From the NCBI RefSeq assembly GCF_016616425.1, contig NZ_CP067101.1:2480001-2544000 (forward strand): DNA of 64,000 nucleotides. The letters are read 5' to 3'. Positions within the stretch are counted from its first letter, which is position 1. Every line of letters begins with the position of its first letter. The position numbers and the translations under genes were made by a program. Of the stretch, positions 8,485 to 17,590 are shown one piece after another. This DNA comes from Bradyrhizobium diazoefficiens. Its GTDB lineage: Bacteria > Pseudomonadota > Alphaproteobacteria > Rhizobiales > Xanthobacteraceae. Below the pieces are notes generated by a model. That model was given only the letters and a program-made list of their open reading frames with translations. It did no database searches and was not told where the DNA came from.

Positions 8485-10842
8485 ATGGCCACGGAAGCGG
8501 ATACCTGTCGAAAATTCGTTGTACCCAAACTGCAAAACGCGGGCTGGGACACTGCTCCTCACTCGATCGCCGAGCAGCGCACGATCACGGACGGCCGGAT
8601 TGTTCCGGTCGGCAAGGGCTTCATTCGTAAACCGCCCAAACGCGTCGACTATCTGTTGCGTTACATGCGCGATTTCCCGCTCGCGGTCGTCGAGGCCAAA
8701 GCGGCCTACAAGACCGCTGCGGATGCCGTACAGCAGGCTCGTACTTACGCTGAAATGCTTGGCCTTAAATTCGCCTACGCCACAAACGGTCACGACATCA
8801 TCGAGATTGACTACTTTACCGGGAAAGAAGTGCATGTCCCGGACTATGCCACACCCCAGGATCTCTGGCAGCGGTATCAAGCTGGGCAAGGCCTGGCAAG
8901 ACCCGACGTCGGCGAGCGGTTACTTACGCCATTTAATCACACTGGCGGGAAGGACGAACGCTACTATCAGCAGCTCGCCATCAATCGAACCGTTGAGGCG
9001 ATTCTGAAGGGCCGTGAACGCCTGTTGCTGACGATGGCGACCGGCACGGGAAAGACCTTTGTTGCTTTCCAAGTTTGCTGGAAGCTGTGGTCGTCGCGCT
9101 GGAATCGAACGGGCGAGCACCGGCGCCCGCGGATCCTCTACCTAGCTGATCGCAACATTCTGGTCGATCAACCGAAGGACGGACTCTTCGCGGCGTTTGG
9201 AGATGCGCGCTACAAAATCGAGTCTGGCGAGGTAGTGCAAAGTCGCGAGATGTACTTCGCGATCTACCAGGCGCTCGCCGAAGATGAACGGCGTTTAGGA
9301 CTTTTCAAGTCCTTCGCGCCGGACTTTTTCGATCTGATTATCATTGACGAATGCCATCGTGGCAGCGCGCGCGACGATAGCTCGTGGCGGGTGATCCTTG
9401 ATTATTTCAAGCCGGCTTACAAGTTCGGCATGACGGCCACGCCACTTCGCGAGGACAATCGCGACACCTATCTTTATTTCGGCAATCCCATTTACGAGTA
9501 CAGCCTGCGCCAGGGGATCGACGATGGATTCCTCGCGCCGTATCGCGTACATCGCGTCGTTACCCAATGGGATGCAGCCGGATGGCGCCCAAGCAGGGAC
9601 GAGGTCGATCGTTTCGGTCGCGCGATACCGGATGATGAATACCAGACCAAAGACTTCGAACGAGTAATCGCGCTCAGGGCGCGTACCGATGCGATTGCTC
9701 ATCACCTGACAGAGTTTCTGAAGAAGACCGACCGCTTTGCAAAGACCATCGTTTTTTGCGTGGATCAGGAGCACGCAAGCGAAATGCGTGAGGCGCTCGT
9801 CAATCTGAACGGTGACCTGAACACTCAGAATCCAGACTACATCTGCCGCGTAACGGCTGACGAGGGACAAATCGGCCGTGGCCACCTAAGCCGGTTCCAG
9901 GACGTGGAAACGCTGACGCCGGCAATTTTGACGACGTCGCAGTTGCTCACCACGGGCGTAGACGCCCCAACATGCAAGAACGTCGTACTCGCACGCGTCG
10001 TTGGGTCCATGAGCGAGTTTAAGCAGATCATCGGTCGCGGAACGCGCCTAAGAGACGACTACGGCAAGTTGTGGTTCAATATCCTCGATTATACTGGATC
10101 GGCAACGCGCATGTTTGCCGATCCCACATTTGACGGTGACCCGGCTCGGATTACCGAAGAACAGGTGAACGATGAGGGAGAGATCGTCGCAACGACGGAA
10201 ACCGCGCTGGGGGGCGAAGCCGTACCTCAAGAAGTCGATCCGACCATCGTCGAACCACCCGAGGCCGAGCGACGCAAGTTCTACTATGACGGCGGCCAAG
10301 TCTCGATCGTGGCACACCTCGTTCACGAACTCGATCCGAACGGAAAGCAATTGCGCGTCGTTCGATACACAGACTACGCCGCCGAAGCCATCCGTACGCT
10401 TTGCCCGACGACACAAGAGCTCCGCAAGCGCTGGGCGAGCCCTACCCAACGCGACGAAGTCATCCAAGCCCTGGCCGAGCGCGGCATTGGTTTTGATGAA
10501 CTGGCCGAGCAGACCCAGCAGCCGGATGCCGACCCCTTCGATCTGCTCTGCCATCTTGCCTTTAGTGCGCCATTGCGCACTAGGCGGGAGCGGGCTCAAC
10601 GTCTCAAGCAAGAGCGGAAGGACTTTTTTGAGAAGTACGGCCCCGAGGCGCGGCAGGTTCTCGACGAGCTCCTCGAGAAATACGCGCAACACGGTGACGC
10701 CCAGTTCGTGCTACCTGACGTTCTGCATGTACCGCCCATCTCGAATCATGGCAATCCGGGAGAAATCATCAAGTTGTTCGGTGGGGCCGAGCAGCTCCGC
10801 ATCGCGGTAACCGATCTGCAAGGTATCCTCTATGGTTCGTAG
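8485..10842 (+). CDS. hsdR: Type I restriction enzyme, R subunit
   Basis: The protein is 785 aa from the ATG at 8485; an adjacent TTG at 8482 is a possible alternative. The N-terminal nuclease core shows the D...E-x-K arrangement (VDYLLRY..., then VVEAKA near residue 69). The SF2 motor follows, with Walker A MATGTGKT near 184, DECH near 287, MTATPLR, and motif VI QIIGRGTRLRDD near 512-523. The C-terminus carries an EcoEI-type R domain that contacts the methylase. Enzymes of this class translocate DNA and cut unmodified DNA at a distance. It leads an hsdR-hsdM-hsdS operon and overlaps hsdM by 11 nt. Confidence 0.92.
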   Translation: MATEADTCRKFVVPKLQNAGWDTAPHSIAEQRTITDGRIVPVGKGFIRKPPKRVDYLLRYMRDFPLAVVEAKAAYKTAADAVQQARTYAEMLGLKFAYATNGHDIIEIDYFTGKEVHVPDYATPQDLWQRYQAGQGLARPDVGERLLTPFNHTGGKDERYYQQLAINRTVEAILKGRERLLLTMATGTGKTFVAFQVCWKLWSSRWNRTGEHRRPRILYLADRNILVDQPKDGLFAAFGDARYKIESGEVVQSREMYFAIYQALAEDERRLGLFKSFAPDFFDLIIIDECHRGSARDDSSWRVILDYFKPAYKFGMTATPLREDNRDTYLYFGNPIYEYSLRQGIDDGFLAPYRVHRVVTQWDAAGWRPSRDEVDRFGRAIPDDEYQTKDFERVIALRARTDAIAHHLTEFLKKTDRFAKTIVFCVDQEHASEMREALVNLNGDLNTQNPDYICRVTADEGQIGRGHLSRFQDVETLTPAILTTSQLLTTGVDAPTCKNVVLARVVGSMSEFKQIIGRGTRLRDDYGKLWFNILDYTGSATRMFADPTFDGDPARITEEQVNDEGEIVATTETALGGEAVPQEVDPTIVEPPEAERRKFYYDGGQVSIVAHLVHELDPNGKQLRVVRYTDYAAEAIRTLCPTTQELRKRWASPTQRDEVIQALAERGIGFDELAEQTQQPDADPFDLLCHLAFSAPLRTRRERAQRLKQERKDFFEKYGPEARQVLDELLEKYAQHGDAQFVLPDVLHVPPISNHGNPGEIIKLFGGAEQLRIAVTDLQGILYGS

Positions 10843-12430
10843 TCCTAAAGTTAAGAAAACCAAAGTCAAGAAAGCGAAAGCCGAGAAAACAAACGGCGCC
10901 GAGAGAGCGATGACGACCGCGCAAGCGCTCGGCAGTTTGCTCAAAACTGCACGCGCGATCATGCGCAAGGACAAAGGCCTCAATGGGGATCTTGATCGGC
11001 TCCCCCTGCTCACCTGGATCATGTTTCTCAAGTTCCTGGACGATCTTGAGCAGCAGCGTGAGGAAGAGGCGAAGCTCGGTGGTAAGAGATTCCGGGCAGC
11101 CATCGATCCTCCATATCGGTGGCGCGACTGGGCGGCTGATCCCAAGGGCATCACCGGCGATGAGCTGTTGTCCTTCATCAATCAAGATGAAACGCGGCTT
11201 CCTACTGGCAAGAAAGGGCCGGGCCTCTTTGCCTATCTGCGCGGGCTGTCGAGCTCTAACGGTGATGACCGGCGCGATGTGATTAGCACGGTATTTCGGG
11301 GCGTTGATAACCGCATGAAGAGCGGTTACCTGCTCCGCGACGTGATTAACAAGGTCGCGGACATTCATTTCACCTCTTCGGAGGAACTGCACACGCTCGG
11401 CGCGCTTTACGAGTCAATGCTGCGGGAGATGCGCGACGCGGCCGGCGACTCCGGCGAGTTTTACACACCGCGTCCGGTCGTCCGTTTCATGGTCGAGGTG
11501 AGCGATCCGCGACTAGGCGAAACTGTACTTGATCCGGCCAGCGGCACGGGCGGGTTTCTCGTTGAGGCTTTCAATCATCTATCGAAGCAGGTCAAAACGG
11601 TAAGTGATCGAAGGCGGCTTCAAACCGAAAGCATTTTCGGCTGTGAGCCCAAGTCGCTTCCGTATCTTCTCGGACAGATGAATTTGCTGCTGCATGGACT
11701 CGATGCACCGCAAATTGATCCAGGCAATGCGCTACGGTTCAAGCTTTCCGAAATTGGAGAGAAGGACCGGGTTGACCTTATCCTCACCAATCCTCCCTTC
11801 GGCGGCGAAGAGGAGAAAGGAATTCAGGGAAACTTTCCTGAGGATCGGCAGTCGGCAGAGACCGCGCTCTTGTTTCTGCAACTCATCATGCGCAAACTTC
11901 ATCGCCAGCCGACTGGAGCCGGCCGGTCAGCCCGTGCGGCTGTTGTTGTGCCTAACGGAACGCTCTTTGGGGTCGGTGTCTGCGCTCGCATCAAAGAAGA
12001 GCTCCTTAAGGAGTTCAACCTGCACACCATCCTCCGCCTGCCGAATGGCGTCTTCTCACCTTACACGCCTATTCCGACGAACATATTATTCTTCGACCGC
12101 TCAGGACCCACCAAGGATGTTTGGTATTACCAACATCCGATCCCGGAAGGCCGCAAGAACTATACGAAGACCCTCCCGATCCAGTTCGAAGAGTTCCAAC
12201 CCTGCTTCGAGTGGTGGACGCAGCGCTCGGAGAACGAGCGCGCGTGGAAAGTTCCGGCCGGTGAAATTCTCGCTAACAATTGCAATCTCGATCTGAACAA
12301 TCCCAGAAGTGCTACAGACTTTGAGCATATAGCGCCGGAGTTGCTCGCCGAGGAGATTCTCATCAGGGAGAGAAACATACTTGGATTGGTCGAGGGCATC
12401 ATTAGCCATCTGAAAAACGTGCCTGCATGA
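10832..12430 (+). CDS. hsdM: Type I restriction-modification, N6-adenine methyltransferase M subunit
   Basis: The protein is 532 aa. SAM-binding motif I is DPASGTGGF near residue 234, and the catalytic adenine-methylation motif is NPPF near 320. The HsdM N-terminal helical domain occupies about 30-170. The first 25 residues are an unusual lysine-rich extension (KVKKTKVKKAKAEK). It overlaps hsdR, where an internal start after that extension (the in-frame MTTAQALG) would shorten it by about 26 residues. The protein methylates the target read by HsdS and forms the core of the restriction complex. Confidence 0.93.
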   Translation: MVRSPKVKKTKVKKAKAEKTNGAERAMTTAQALGSLLKTARAIMRKDKGLNGDLDRLPLLTWIMFLKFLDDLEQQREEEAKLGGKRFRAAIDPPYRWRDWAADPKGITGDELLSFINQDETRLPTGKKGPGLFAYLRGLSSSNGDDRRDVISTVFRGVDNRMKSGYLLRDVINKVADIHFTSSEELHTLGALYESMLREMRDAAGDSGEFYTPRPVVRFMVEVSDPRLGETVLDPASGTGGFLVEAFNHLSKQVKTVSDRRRLQTESIFGCEPKSLPYLLGQMNLLLHGLDAPQIDPGNALRFKLSEIGEKDRVDLILTNPPFGGEEEKGIQGNFPEDRQSAETALLFLQLIMRKLHRQPTGAGRSARAAVVVPNGTLFGVGVCARIKEELLKEFNLHTILRLPNGVFSPYTPIPTNILFFDRSGPTKDVWYYQHPIPEGRKNYTKTLPIQFEEFQPCFEWWTQRSENERAWKVPAGEILANNCNLDLNNPRSATDFEHIAPELLAEEILIRERNILGLVEGIISHLKNVPA

Positions 12431-13623
12431 CCAAACACTGGCCAATGCTTCCCTTGGCGGAAGTAGCTCCACTTGTCCGCAGACCTGTCGAGGTTGATAC
12501 GGCCGCAACCTACCGGGAAATCGGTATCCGCTCATTTGCAAAGGGCGTATTTCATAAGGCACCGGTAACGGGGCTCGAGCTTGGATCGAAGAGAGTTTTC
12601 GCCATCAAACCAGGCGATCTGCTCTTTAACATTGTGTTCGCGTGGGAAGGAGCGGTTGCGGTAGCAGGTCCTAGCGAAGATGGCATGATCGGATCGCATC
12701 GGTTCCTAACTTGCGTTGCAAAATCCACTCATGTTGATCCGGCGTTCCTATTCTGGTGGTTCAGCCGTGGGGTGGGACAGGCGGAGCTGCTTCGAGCATC
12801 TCCTGGCGGTGCCGGTCGGAATCGCACACTCGGAATTGAGAAGCTCGGTGCAATATGTGTTCCGGTGCCCCCTCTCGCCGAGCAGAAACGCATCATTGCC
12901 AGAATTGAGGGCCTCGCCACAGGTGCGCGCGATGCAAACCTGCTGCGTAGCAAGATAGCGCACGACCTGCGCCGCCTACTGCTGAGTGCATTCAGTCAAA
13001 TCACGCAAGGTGCGCCCAAGGCCCAAATGCAAGATATCGCCCCGCTCATTCGACGGCCGGTCGCGCTATCGTTTGATACCAGATATCCAGAACTCGGCAT
13101 CCGCTCATTTTTCAAAGGCACGTTTCACAAGCCGAGCTTATCGGCGCTTGAGCTCGGATCGAAGCGCGTGTTCTGGATAGAAACTGGAGACCTTCTGTTT
13201 AGCAATGTATTCGCATGGGAGGGAGCGATCGCCATTGCGAAGCCGGGGGACGGGCATAGAGTCGGTTCACATCGCTACATAACTTGTGTTCCGAAAGCGG
13301 GCATCGCCGAGGCTCGTTTCCTGCTGCAATACTTTCAGACTAACGAGGGATTTAGTCGCATACAGGACGCATCCCCCGGTGGGGCAGGCCGCAATCGAAC
13401 GCTTAGCCTTGAGGCGCTAATGAAAATCGAGGTGCCGGTACCGTCGATTGATAAACAGCGCTGGTTTGCAGAGATGCACGCCATGGCTGAACACCTGCTG
13501 GCCGAGCAAGAGGAGGTCGGCAGTATTTACGATGCGCTAACTCCTGCACTTCTCGAAAGAATGTTCCGGGCGCCAGAGCAGATCGCACTGGAGAGCAGTG
13601 ACCGTCTTGTCGCGCATGGCTGA
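12427..13623 (+). CDS. hsdS: Type I restriction-modification specificity subunit with two near-duplicate target-recognition domains
   Basis: The protein is 398 aa, a normal HsdS length. It has two target-recognition domains at residues about 8-165 and 197-370, each followed by a helical spacer (the first ends LAEQKRIIARIEGLA). The domains are strikingly alike: both contain RRPV, GIRSF-KG-FHK, LELGSKRVF, GDLLF, VFAWEGA and SPGGAGRNRTL. By hand I count about 50 identities over 83 aligned positions. HsdS reads a bipartite target with one domain per half, so two alike domains predict two alike half-sites. The start overlaps hsdM by 4 nt. Confidence 0.92.
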   Translation: MTKHWPMLPLAEVAPLVRRPVEVDTAATYREIGIRSFAKGVFHKAPVTGLELGSKRVFAIKPGDLLFNIVFAWEGAVAVAGPSEDGMIGSHRFLTCVAKSTHVDPAFLFWWFSRGVGQAELLRASPGGAGRNRTLGIEKLGAICVPVPPLAEQKRIIARIEGLATGARDANLLRSKIAHDLRRLLLSAFSQITQGAPKAQMQDIAPLIRRPVALSFDTRYPELGIRSFFKGTFHKPSLSALELGSKRVFWIETGDLLFSNVFAWEGAIAIAKPGDGHRVGSHRYITCVPKAGIAEARFLLQYFQTNEGFSRIQDASPGGAGRNRTLSLEALMKIEVPVPSIDKQRWFAEMHAMAEHLLAEQEEVGSIYDALTPALLERMFRAPEQIALESSDRLVAHG

Positions 13624-14608
13624 CTTAATGGACGCAGCCGATTTCATGGCTCTTCTCAGGGCATCGAATCCCGTTTGGCACGAAAGCGACTCGGATATCC
13701 CGCGATGGGTCTTTCGCGGACACAGGAATGCCGCTTGGCGGTTAAAGCCTCAAGCTTGGCGGTCCCCCGCAGAAGGAAACCGCCTGCATGTGATGATCGA
13801 GAGATTGGCAACGGCAGAGGTTGGTGCAAGCGATGGAACCGACGCCGTGGTTCCATCAGGGACAAACTTGCATAAGGCCCTCGCCTGGACTCATGCCGAA
13901 AAGCTCGTCGTTAATGAGTTCAGGCGTATCGGCTGGCGCATGGGCTTCGATGTGGACGAGCCTGATACGTCCTATTCCTTGGACCTTAGCTACGATCCAG
14001 GTATCATCGACGACACCCGTGACGGACCTGATAGTGAAAGTCCCTTTTTCTCTGCCAACGATATTGGCATTGCGCAACACTACGGCGTCCCAACCCGCTT
14101 CTTGGATTGGACCTTCAATCCGATATTCGCGATTTTCTTTGCTCAGGAAGATTATGGGCCAGACCTGGATGGGACTGATCTGTGCGTCTGGGCGATGGAT
14201 ATGAACGCTGTCGAGTCAATGTATGATTTTAAGGGTGGTATCGGCACGACCCTTTTGCGTCCCTTTTTACCGCGCAGGCGCGGCAACGATTTCATGTTAG
14301 CGCAGGATGGTCTTCTACTCGAAGTTCAGCATGAGTGGGCGCTCGGCTTCTTTCAACAGAATGGAGCTTGGCCATCTGTTGAAGAAGTGGTTGTGGCGCT
14401 GAATAACGAGCCCGAATATGGCGACGAAGATCCTGCCTCTTACCTGTATGATGAAGACCATCCGATGCTTCGCCGGATCGTTCTACCAGCGAAGGAAATT
14501 CCTCAACTACGCATTATGCTGGAGCGCGAAGGCATAACCCGCGAGAAGCTGATGCCGACGTTGGAGAATGCCGCAAGAGCGGCTGTCCGGGCGGTCTCCA
14601 AGACGTAG
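13616..14608 (+). CDS. FRG-domain protein coupled to the type I restriction operon
   Basis: The FRG domain is visible near the N-terminus as WVFRGHRNAAWRLKPQAWR, followed further on by the matching core GIAQHYGVPTRFLDWTFNP and AIFFA. FRG domains are named for the Phe-Arg-Gly signature. They recur in defence loci, but their activity is not established. I start it at the ATG at 13616, which overlaps the hsdS stop by 8 nt; a GTG at 13598 is an alternative. The overlap implies co-transcription and translational coupling with hsdRMS, so it may be an accessory effector or a back-up to restriction. Confidence 0.8.
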   Translation: MADLMDAADFMALLRASNPVWHESDSDIPRWVFRGHRNAAWRLKPQAWRSPAEGNRLHVMIERLATAEVGASDGTDAVVPSGTNLHKALAWTHAEKLVVNEFRRIGWRMGFDVDEPDTSYSLDLSYDPGIIDDTRDGPDSESPFFSANDIGIAQHYGVPTRFLDWTFNPIFAIFFAQEDYGPDLDGTDLCVWAMDMNAVESMYDFKGGIGTTLLRPFLPRRRGNDFMLAQDGLLLEVQHEWALGFFQQNGAWPSVEEVVVALNNEPEYGDEDPASYLYDEDHPMLRRIVLPAKEIPQLRIMLEREGITREKLMPTLENAARAAVRAVSKT

Positions 14609-14711
14609 ATCTTAGAGTTAATATATCTCGTCACTGATAATCGGGATCATTAAGTACAGCAAGTCGCTTCTACGGAGGCGGACAAACCTCGGTCGGCGCG
14701 ATTAAGTCAAT

Positions 14712-15281
14712 TCAAAGCTCGCTTGTGGCCGGAAAGCACGAAACCGTCATAGCCAGTTGGTGCGCCAGCGGTCCGGGCAAAGCCGCGTCGAACAGTTTGC
14801 TCAGCGCGCGGTAATACCAAATCGTCCCCTCGCGTCCGCCGGTGAAGCGTTCCCAAAGGCTATCACCGATTGCCCTGTAGTCGTTTAGGATTGCCTCCGC
14901 ATTATCGACCTTGTCGGCAAGGGACACGAGGAGCGATGAAGTGGCTTTGCTCGGTAGGCTCGAAATGTAGGCTTCTTTTCGCGGGCGCCATGCTGGTTTT
15001 GGTTCCACCCAAGAATCCGTACAATCTGCCACGATCTGCGCGACCTCGTGTCCAAACTTGCTCTTGATCTTCGCGAGCGTCTCCGCGCCGCCCTGATCCT
15101 CTGCTGCATCATGCAATAGGCCCGCAATGGCCTGAACCTCAGTCCCTCCTGCCGACAGCACGCGACTTGAAACGCTCAACAAATGCGCGATGTAAGGCGT
15201 TCCGCTTCCTTTCCTGACTTGCGTTCGATGAAGGTCGGACGCATAGACAAGCGCCTCGTCATACAATTGTGAGAGGGGCAT
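14712..15281 (-). CDS. Small HD-domain hydrolase (RelA/SpoT-hydrolase-like)
   Basis: The protein is 189 aa from the ATG at 15281, which follows AAAGGA at a suitable distance. The frame is open upstream to a TTG at 15515, but that extension has no recognisable domain. HD motifs are in order: a conserved Arg/His stretch near the start (VRKGSGTPYIAHLLSV), GLLHDAAED (the HD pair), and LADKVDNAEAIL. This is the pattern of SpoT-type (p)ppGpp hydrolases and small MESH1-like enzymes, which act on phosphorylated nucleotides. No synthetase domain is present. In a defence island it could also be a nucleotide-signal hydrolase. The substrate is unknown. Confidence 0.7.
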   Translation of the reverse strand: MPLSQLYDEALVYASDLHRTQVRKGSGTPYIAHLLSVSSRVLSAGGTEVQAIAGLLHDAAEDQGGAETLAKIKSKFGHEVAQIVADCTDSWVEPKPAWRPRKEAYISSLPSKATSSLLVSLADKVDNAEAILNDYRAIGDSLWERFTGGREGTIWYYRALSKLFDAALPGPLAHQLAMTVSCFPATSEL

Positions 15282-15536
15282 TACCCATCCTTTCATAGCG
15301 TGTTCGGGTCTTAGTTCTTCTTTGGCCAACCTTCCGATCAGAATACAATCTTTCATGTGACTGTCGATCGTGTTGGGGGTCTTTGGCGGTAGGCCTTCAG
15401 GATCGATGACTATCTTGGTTTTGCCTGGCGCACATGCCTTCGTGCGAACGTTTACAAGACATTCCCAGTCTCTCCGAATGCTCTCCGCGTTGACGGTGGT
15501 AAATTCTCCGGACAATGCCTTTCGAGGAGGCTATCT

Positions 15537-15791
15537 ATGTGGGAGCCGTTAACAGCAACGGGGGAGCGGCTATTTGGTCCCAACGCCACGCAACGTGCGG
15601 AAGGCGAGCGCGCGCAGGCCTGGGCCCATTGCATCAATGGGGGAGGCGGCGAGATCGCGCATTTGGACGGCTACAAATGGTATGAAATGGTGTGCCGGCA
15701 CATAGCCGAGGATGAGGAGCGAAGCCCCCAAAGGAGCACGAACAAAGGCCGCTCGGCGTGGGCTATATCGACCTGCGTGACGCGGCCATAG
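15537..15791 (+). CDS. Hypothetical protein, possibly frameshifted with the next frame
   Basis: The ATG is preceded by a strong AGGAGG at 6 nt, so translation probably begins here. The first ~60 residues read like a real protein (ATGERLFGPNATQR... WYEMVCRHIAEDEE). The last ~22 are basic and low-complexity and overlap a better-looking frame. A C5A3 run at about 15725-15732 lies at the transition. I do not recognise the family. Confidence 0.4.
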   Translation: MWEPLTATGERLFGPNATQRAEGERAQAWAHCINGGGGEIAHLDGYKWYEMVCRHIAEDEERSPQRSTNKGRSAWAISTCVTRP

Positions 15792-15967
15792 CCGGAGGCT
15801 TCTCCATGGCCGCCGATGCGCTCGGTCCCGTCATGCAGATGCTGGTCGCGGCACGCTTCAAATTCATTGTGCTGGACGGCGAGACGATGCGTTACCGTAA
15901 AGCTCGAATCCGCCATTATCGGTTTGAGACTAAGCTCATCCTCGAAGACTACCCAGACGACGACTGA
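15758..15967 (+). CDS. Hypothetical protein, probable continuation of the preceding frame
   Basis: From a GTG at 15758 this reads 69 residues with sensible composition (GYIDLRDAAIAGGFSMAADA... and an acidic DYPDDD end). The frame opens after a stop at 15713-15715 and lies in -1 relative to the upstream one. It may be a separate overlapping gene or the C-terminal part of one frameshifted gene. No family recognised. Confidence 0.4.
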   Translation: MGYIDLRDAAIAGGFSMAADALGPVMQMLVAARFKFIVLDGETMRYRKARIRHYRFETKLILEDYPDDD

Positions 15968-16180
15968 AGGCAGCTTCCTCGCGATTCGCTGTTTGCAATC
16001 GCGTCCCTCCGCTCGATTTTGCGCAACGCAAAACCAATCGGTCTTGAGATGCATCCTGGAAATGTGCAAGCTATGCGAGCCATGAAAAGAGGAGGCCGCG
16101 ATCACATCCCCGATCCTTTGACCTTTGGAAGTTCAGTTTTTGTTCAACTCTTTTCAATTGACCGCATATGAAAGTCTCTC

Positions 16181-17092
16181 ATGTCTCCTAAGATCATGTT
16201 GTGCAGGCTTGTCTGGGCCGAAGAGTACAAATCCAAAGACGAGCCTATCTTTGCAGGCAATATGAGGTATCCCGCCGCCCACGACCTCGCTCTTGAGCGG
16301 CTGAATTTTGCCGATGATAACGGGACAGTACGTGGTTTCGTCGAGAACCGTGGGCAGAATTTCGACCTGCGCAAGTTGGGGGCCAAGGAATCCGATGACT
16401 CAATCCCCGGGGTGACCATCATCTTTTGCGCGGTCGATGAACCAAGCAGGAAGTTGCGCGTCGTCGGCTGGTACGAGAACGCGACCGTCTATCACGAGCC
16501 GAAGAAACCGAAGAAGGGCTCTCTCCGCGGAAACTGGGACTATTATTTCGAGGCCTCATCGAAGGACGCCCATCTGATACCCGGCACCGCGCGCGACCTT
16601 GTCGTGCCCCGGAAAAGCAGGATCACTGACAAAGGCTTCATCGGTCAGCGCTGCGTGTTCTACCCGGCCGGCAATCCAAACTATGAGCGATTCCTGCAGA
16701 GCTTCGATTTGCTCAGGCAAGACGCGCTTCCAGACGGCGAGGGCGACACAGACCAGACCGAATTCCAGGAGGGCCAGCGCGCCTCGCGCGAAACCAAGTA
16801 CTTTGCGCGCAATCCAAAGCTGGTCAGAGCCGCGAAGACCCACTACGGCACCAGTTGCCTGGCATGCGGCTTCAACTTCGCTGAATTCTACGGCGACATC
16901 GGCACGGACTTTATCGAAGTCCATCACAAGCGACAGATGGCGGACGACAAGGCTAGGCTGAAAACCGTCGCTGACGTTGATGTCCTGTGCGCCAATTGCC
17001 ATCGCATGGTACACAAGCGCGCTGTCCCGCTCACGCTTGCGGAACTCAAGGCCCTGATCCGCGAACAGCAGAAACCTCGCAAACGCGCCTAG
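16181..17092 (+). CDS. HNH endonuclease
   Basis: The protein is 303 aa. A C-terminal HNH nuclease is clear: zinc pair C-L-A-C near residue 227, then FAEFYGDIGTDFIEVHHK (catalytic HH near 248), then DVLCANCHRMVH (second zinc pair and N...H). The first ~200 residues form an unnamed N-terminal domain with a WY-rich stretch, perhaps DNA- or modification-sensing. HNH proteins with such N-termini are often modification-dependent restriction enzymes. The placement beside a restriction and abortive-infection island supports that, but the target is unknown. Confidence 0.85.
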   Translation: MSPKIMLCRLVWAEEYKSKDEPIFAGNMRYPAAHDLALERLNFADDNGTVRGFVENRGQNFDLRKLGAKESDDSIPGVTIIFCAVDEPSRKLRVVGWYENATVYHEPKKPKKGSLRGNWDYYFEASSKDAHLIPGTARDLVVPRKSRITDKGFIGQRCVFYPAGNPNYERFLQSFDLLRQDALPDGEGDTDQTEFQEGQRASRETKYFARNPKLVRAAKTHYGTSCLACGFNFAEFYGDIGTDFIEVHHKRQMADDKARLKTVADVDVLCANCHRMVHKRAVPLTLAELKALIREQQKPRKRA

Positions 17093-17185
17093 CACTGATA
17101 TCTCTTTTTGTTGGGGCGCCCGGCTGCGCCGGTCAGACTCTACACCACCGCCTGCGCAGACGGCGCGGAGCCACGAGGTCTCCGC

Positions 17186-17232
17186 CCTTCGGGTAACGAT
17201 CCTTCGCGCTCGCCTCGGGCGGCGCTGTCACT
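17186..17232 (+). repeat. Short divergent relative of the dispersed intergenic repeat
   Basis: CGCCCTTCGGGTAACGATC followed by TTCGCGCTCGCCTCGGGCGG lies between the HNH gene and the next minus-strand gene. The same CCCTTCGGGTAACGATC string occurs at 49374-49390, and both resemble the core of the longer repeats at 21.8, 25.2 and 32.2 kb. This is a partial match made by eye. Confidence 0.35.
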
Positions 17233-17590
17233 CCCAGATCCGAAAATAGGTTCGGCTTCCGATTTCCTCGCCGCCTTTCTCGAAGCGGCCTGAGGTCCAT
17301 TTCTCCGGACGCTCCATAAACACCTCCCAAACGATCAAGCCAAAACATCTAGCCGAAGCGTTGTAACTGTGTCGCGCGGCTTTCTCGTAAATCGCCTGGA
17401 AGGGCGTACCGCTCCAGTCGCTCCCCGGCATCCAACCCGCTGTATGGATTTCATCACCGTCAATCATCGCATTGAGCGCCGCTTTGACGGCATCAATCTC
17501 TGCCGATGTCATTCGCGACATGAAGGCTCGATACTCGGCTTCGTAGGGGACTGACGTAATCGGTCTTTTGGTCATCAGATCGACAAGCAT
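17228..17590 (-). CDS. Conserved hypothetical protein
   Basis: The protein is 120 aa from the ATG at 17590, which follows AAGGAG at 6 nt; a TTG at 17596 is rejected. The sequence has a conserved look: a charged N-terminal helix (EYRAFMSRMTSAEIDAVKAAL), then WMPGSDW-GTP, IYEKAAR, and an aromatic C-terminus ending GSRTYFRIWE. I cannot name the family. It overlaps the end of the Sel1-repeat gene by 16 nt, so the two are probably co-transcribed. Confidence 0.6.
   Translation of the reverse strand: MLVDLMTKRPITSVPYEAEYRAFMSRMTSAEIDAVKAALNAMIDGDEIHTAGWMPGSDWSGTPFQAIYEKAARHSYNASARCFGLIVWEVFMERPEKWTSGRFEKGGEEIGSRTYFRIWE

Noticed and set aside
14712..15515. Longer start of the HD protein at the TTG at 15515
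   Set aside because: The added 78 residues have no domain, and the start at 15281 has an AAAGGA ribosome site and begins just before the HD core.
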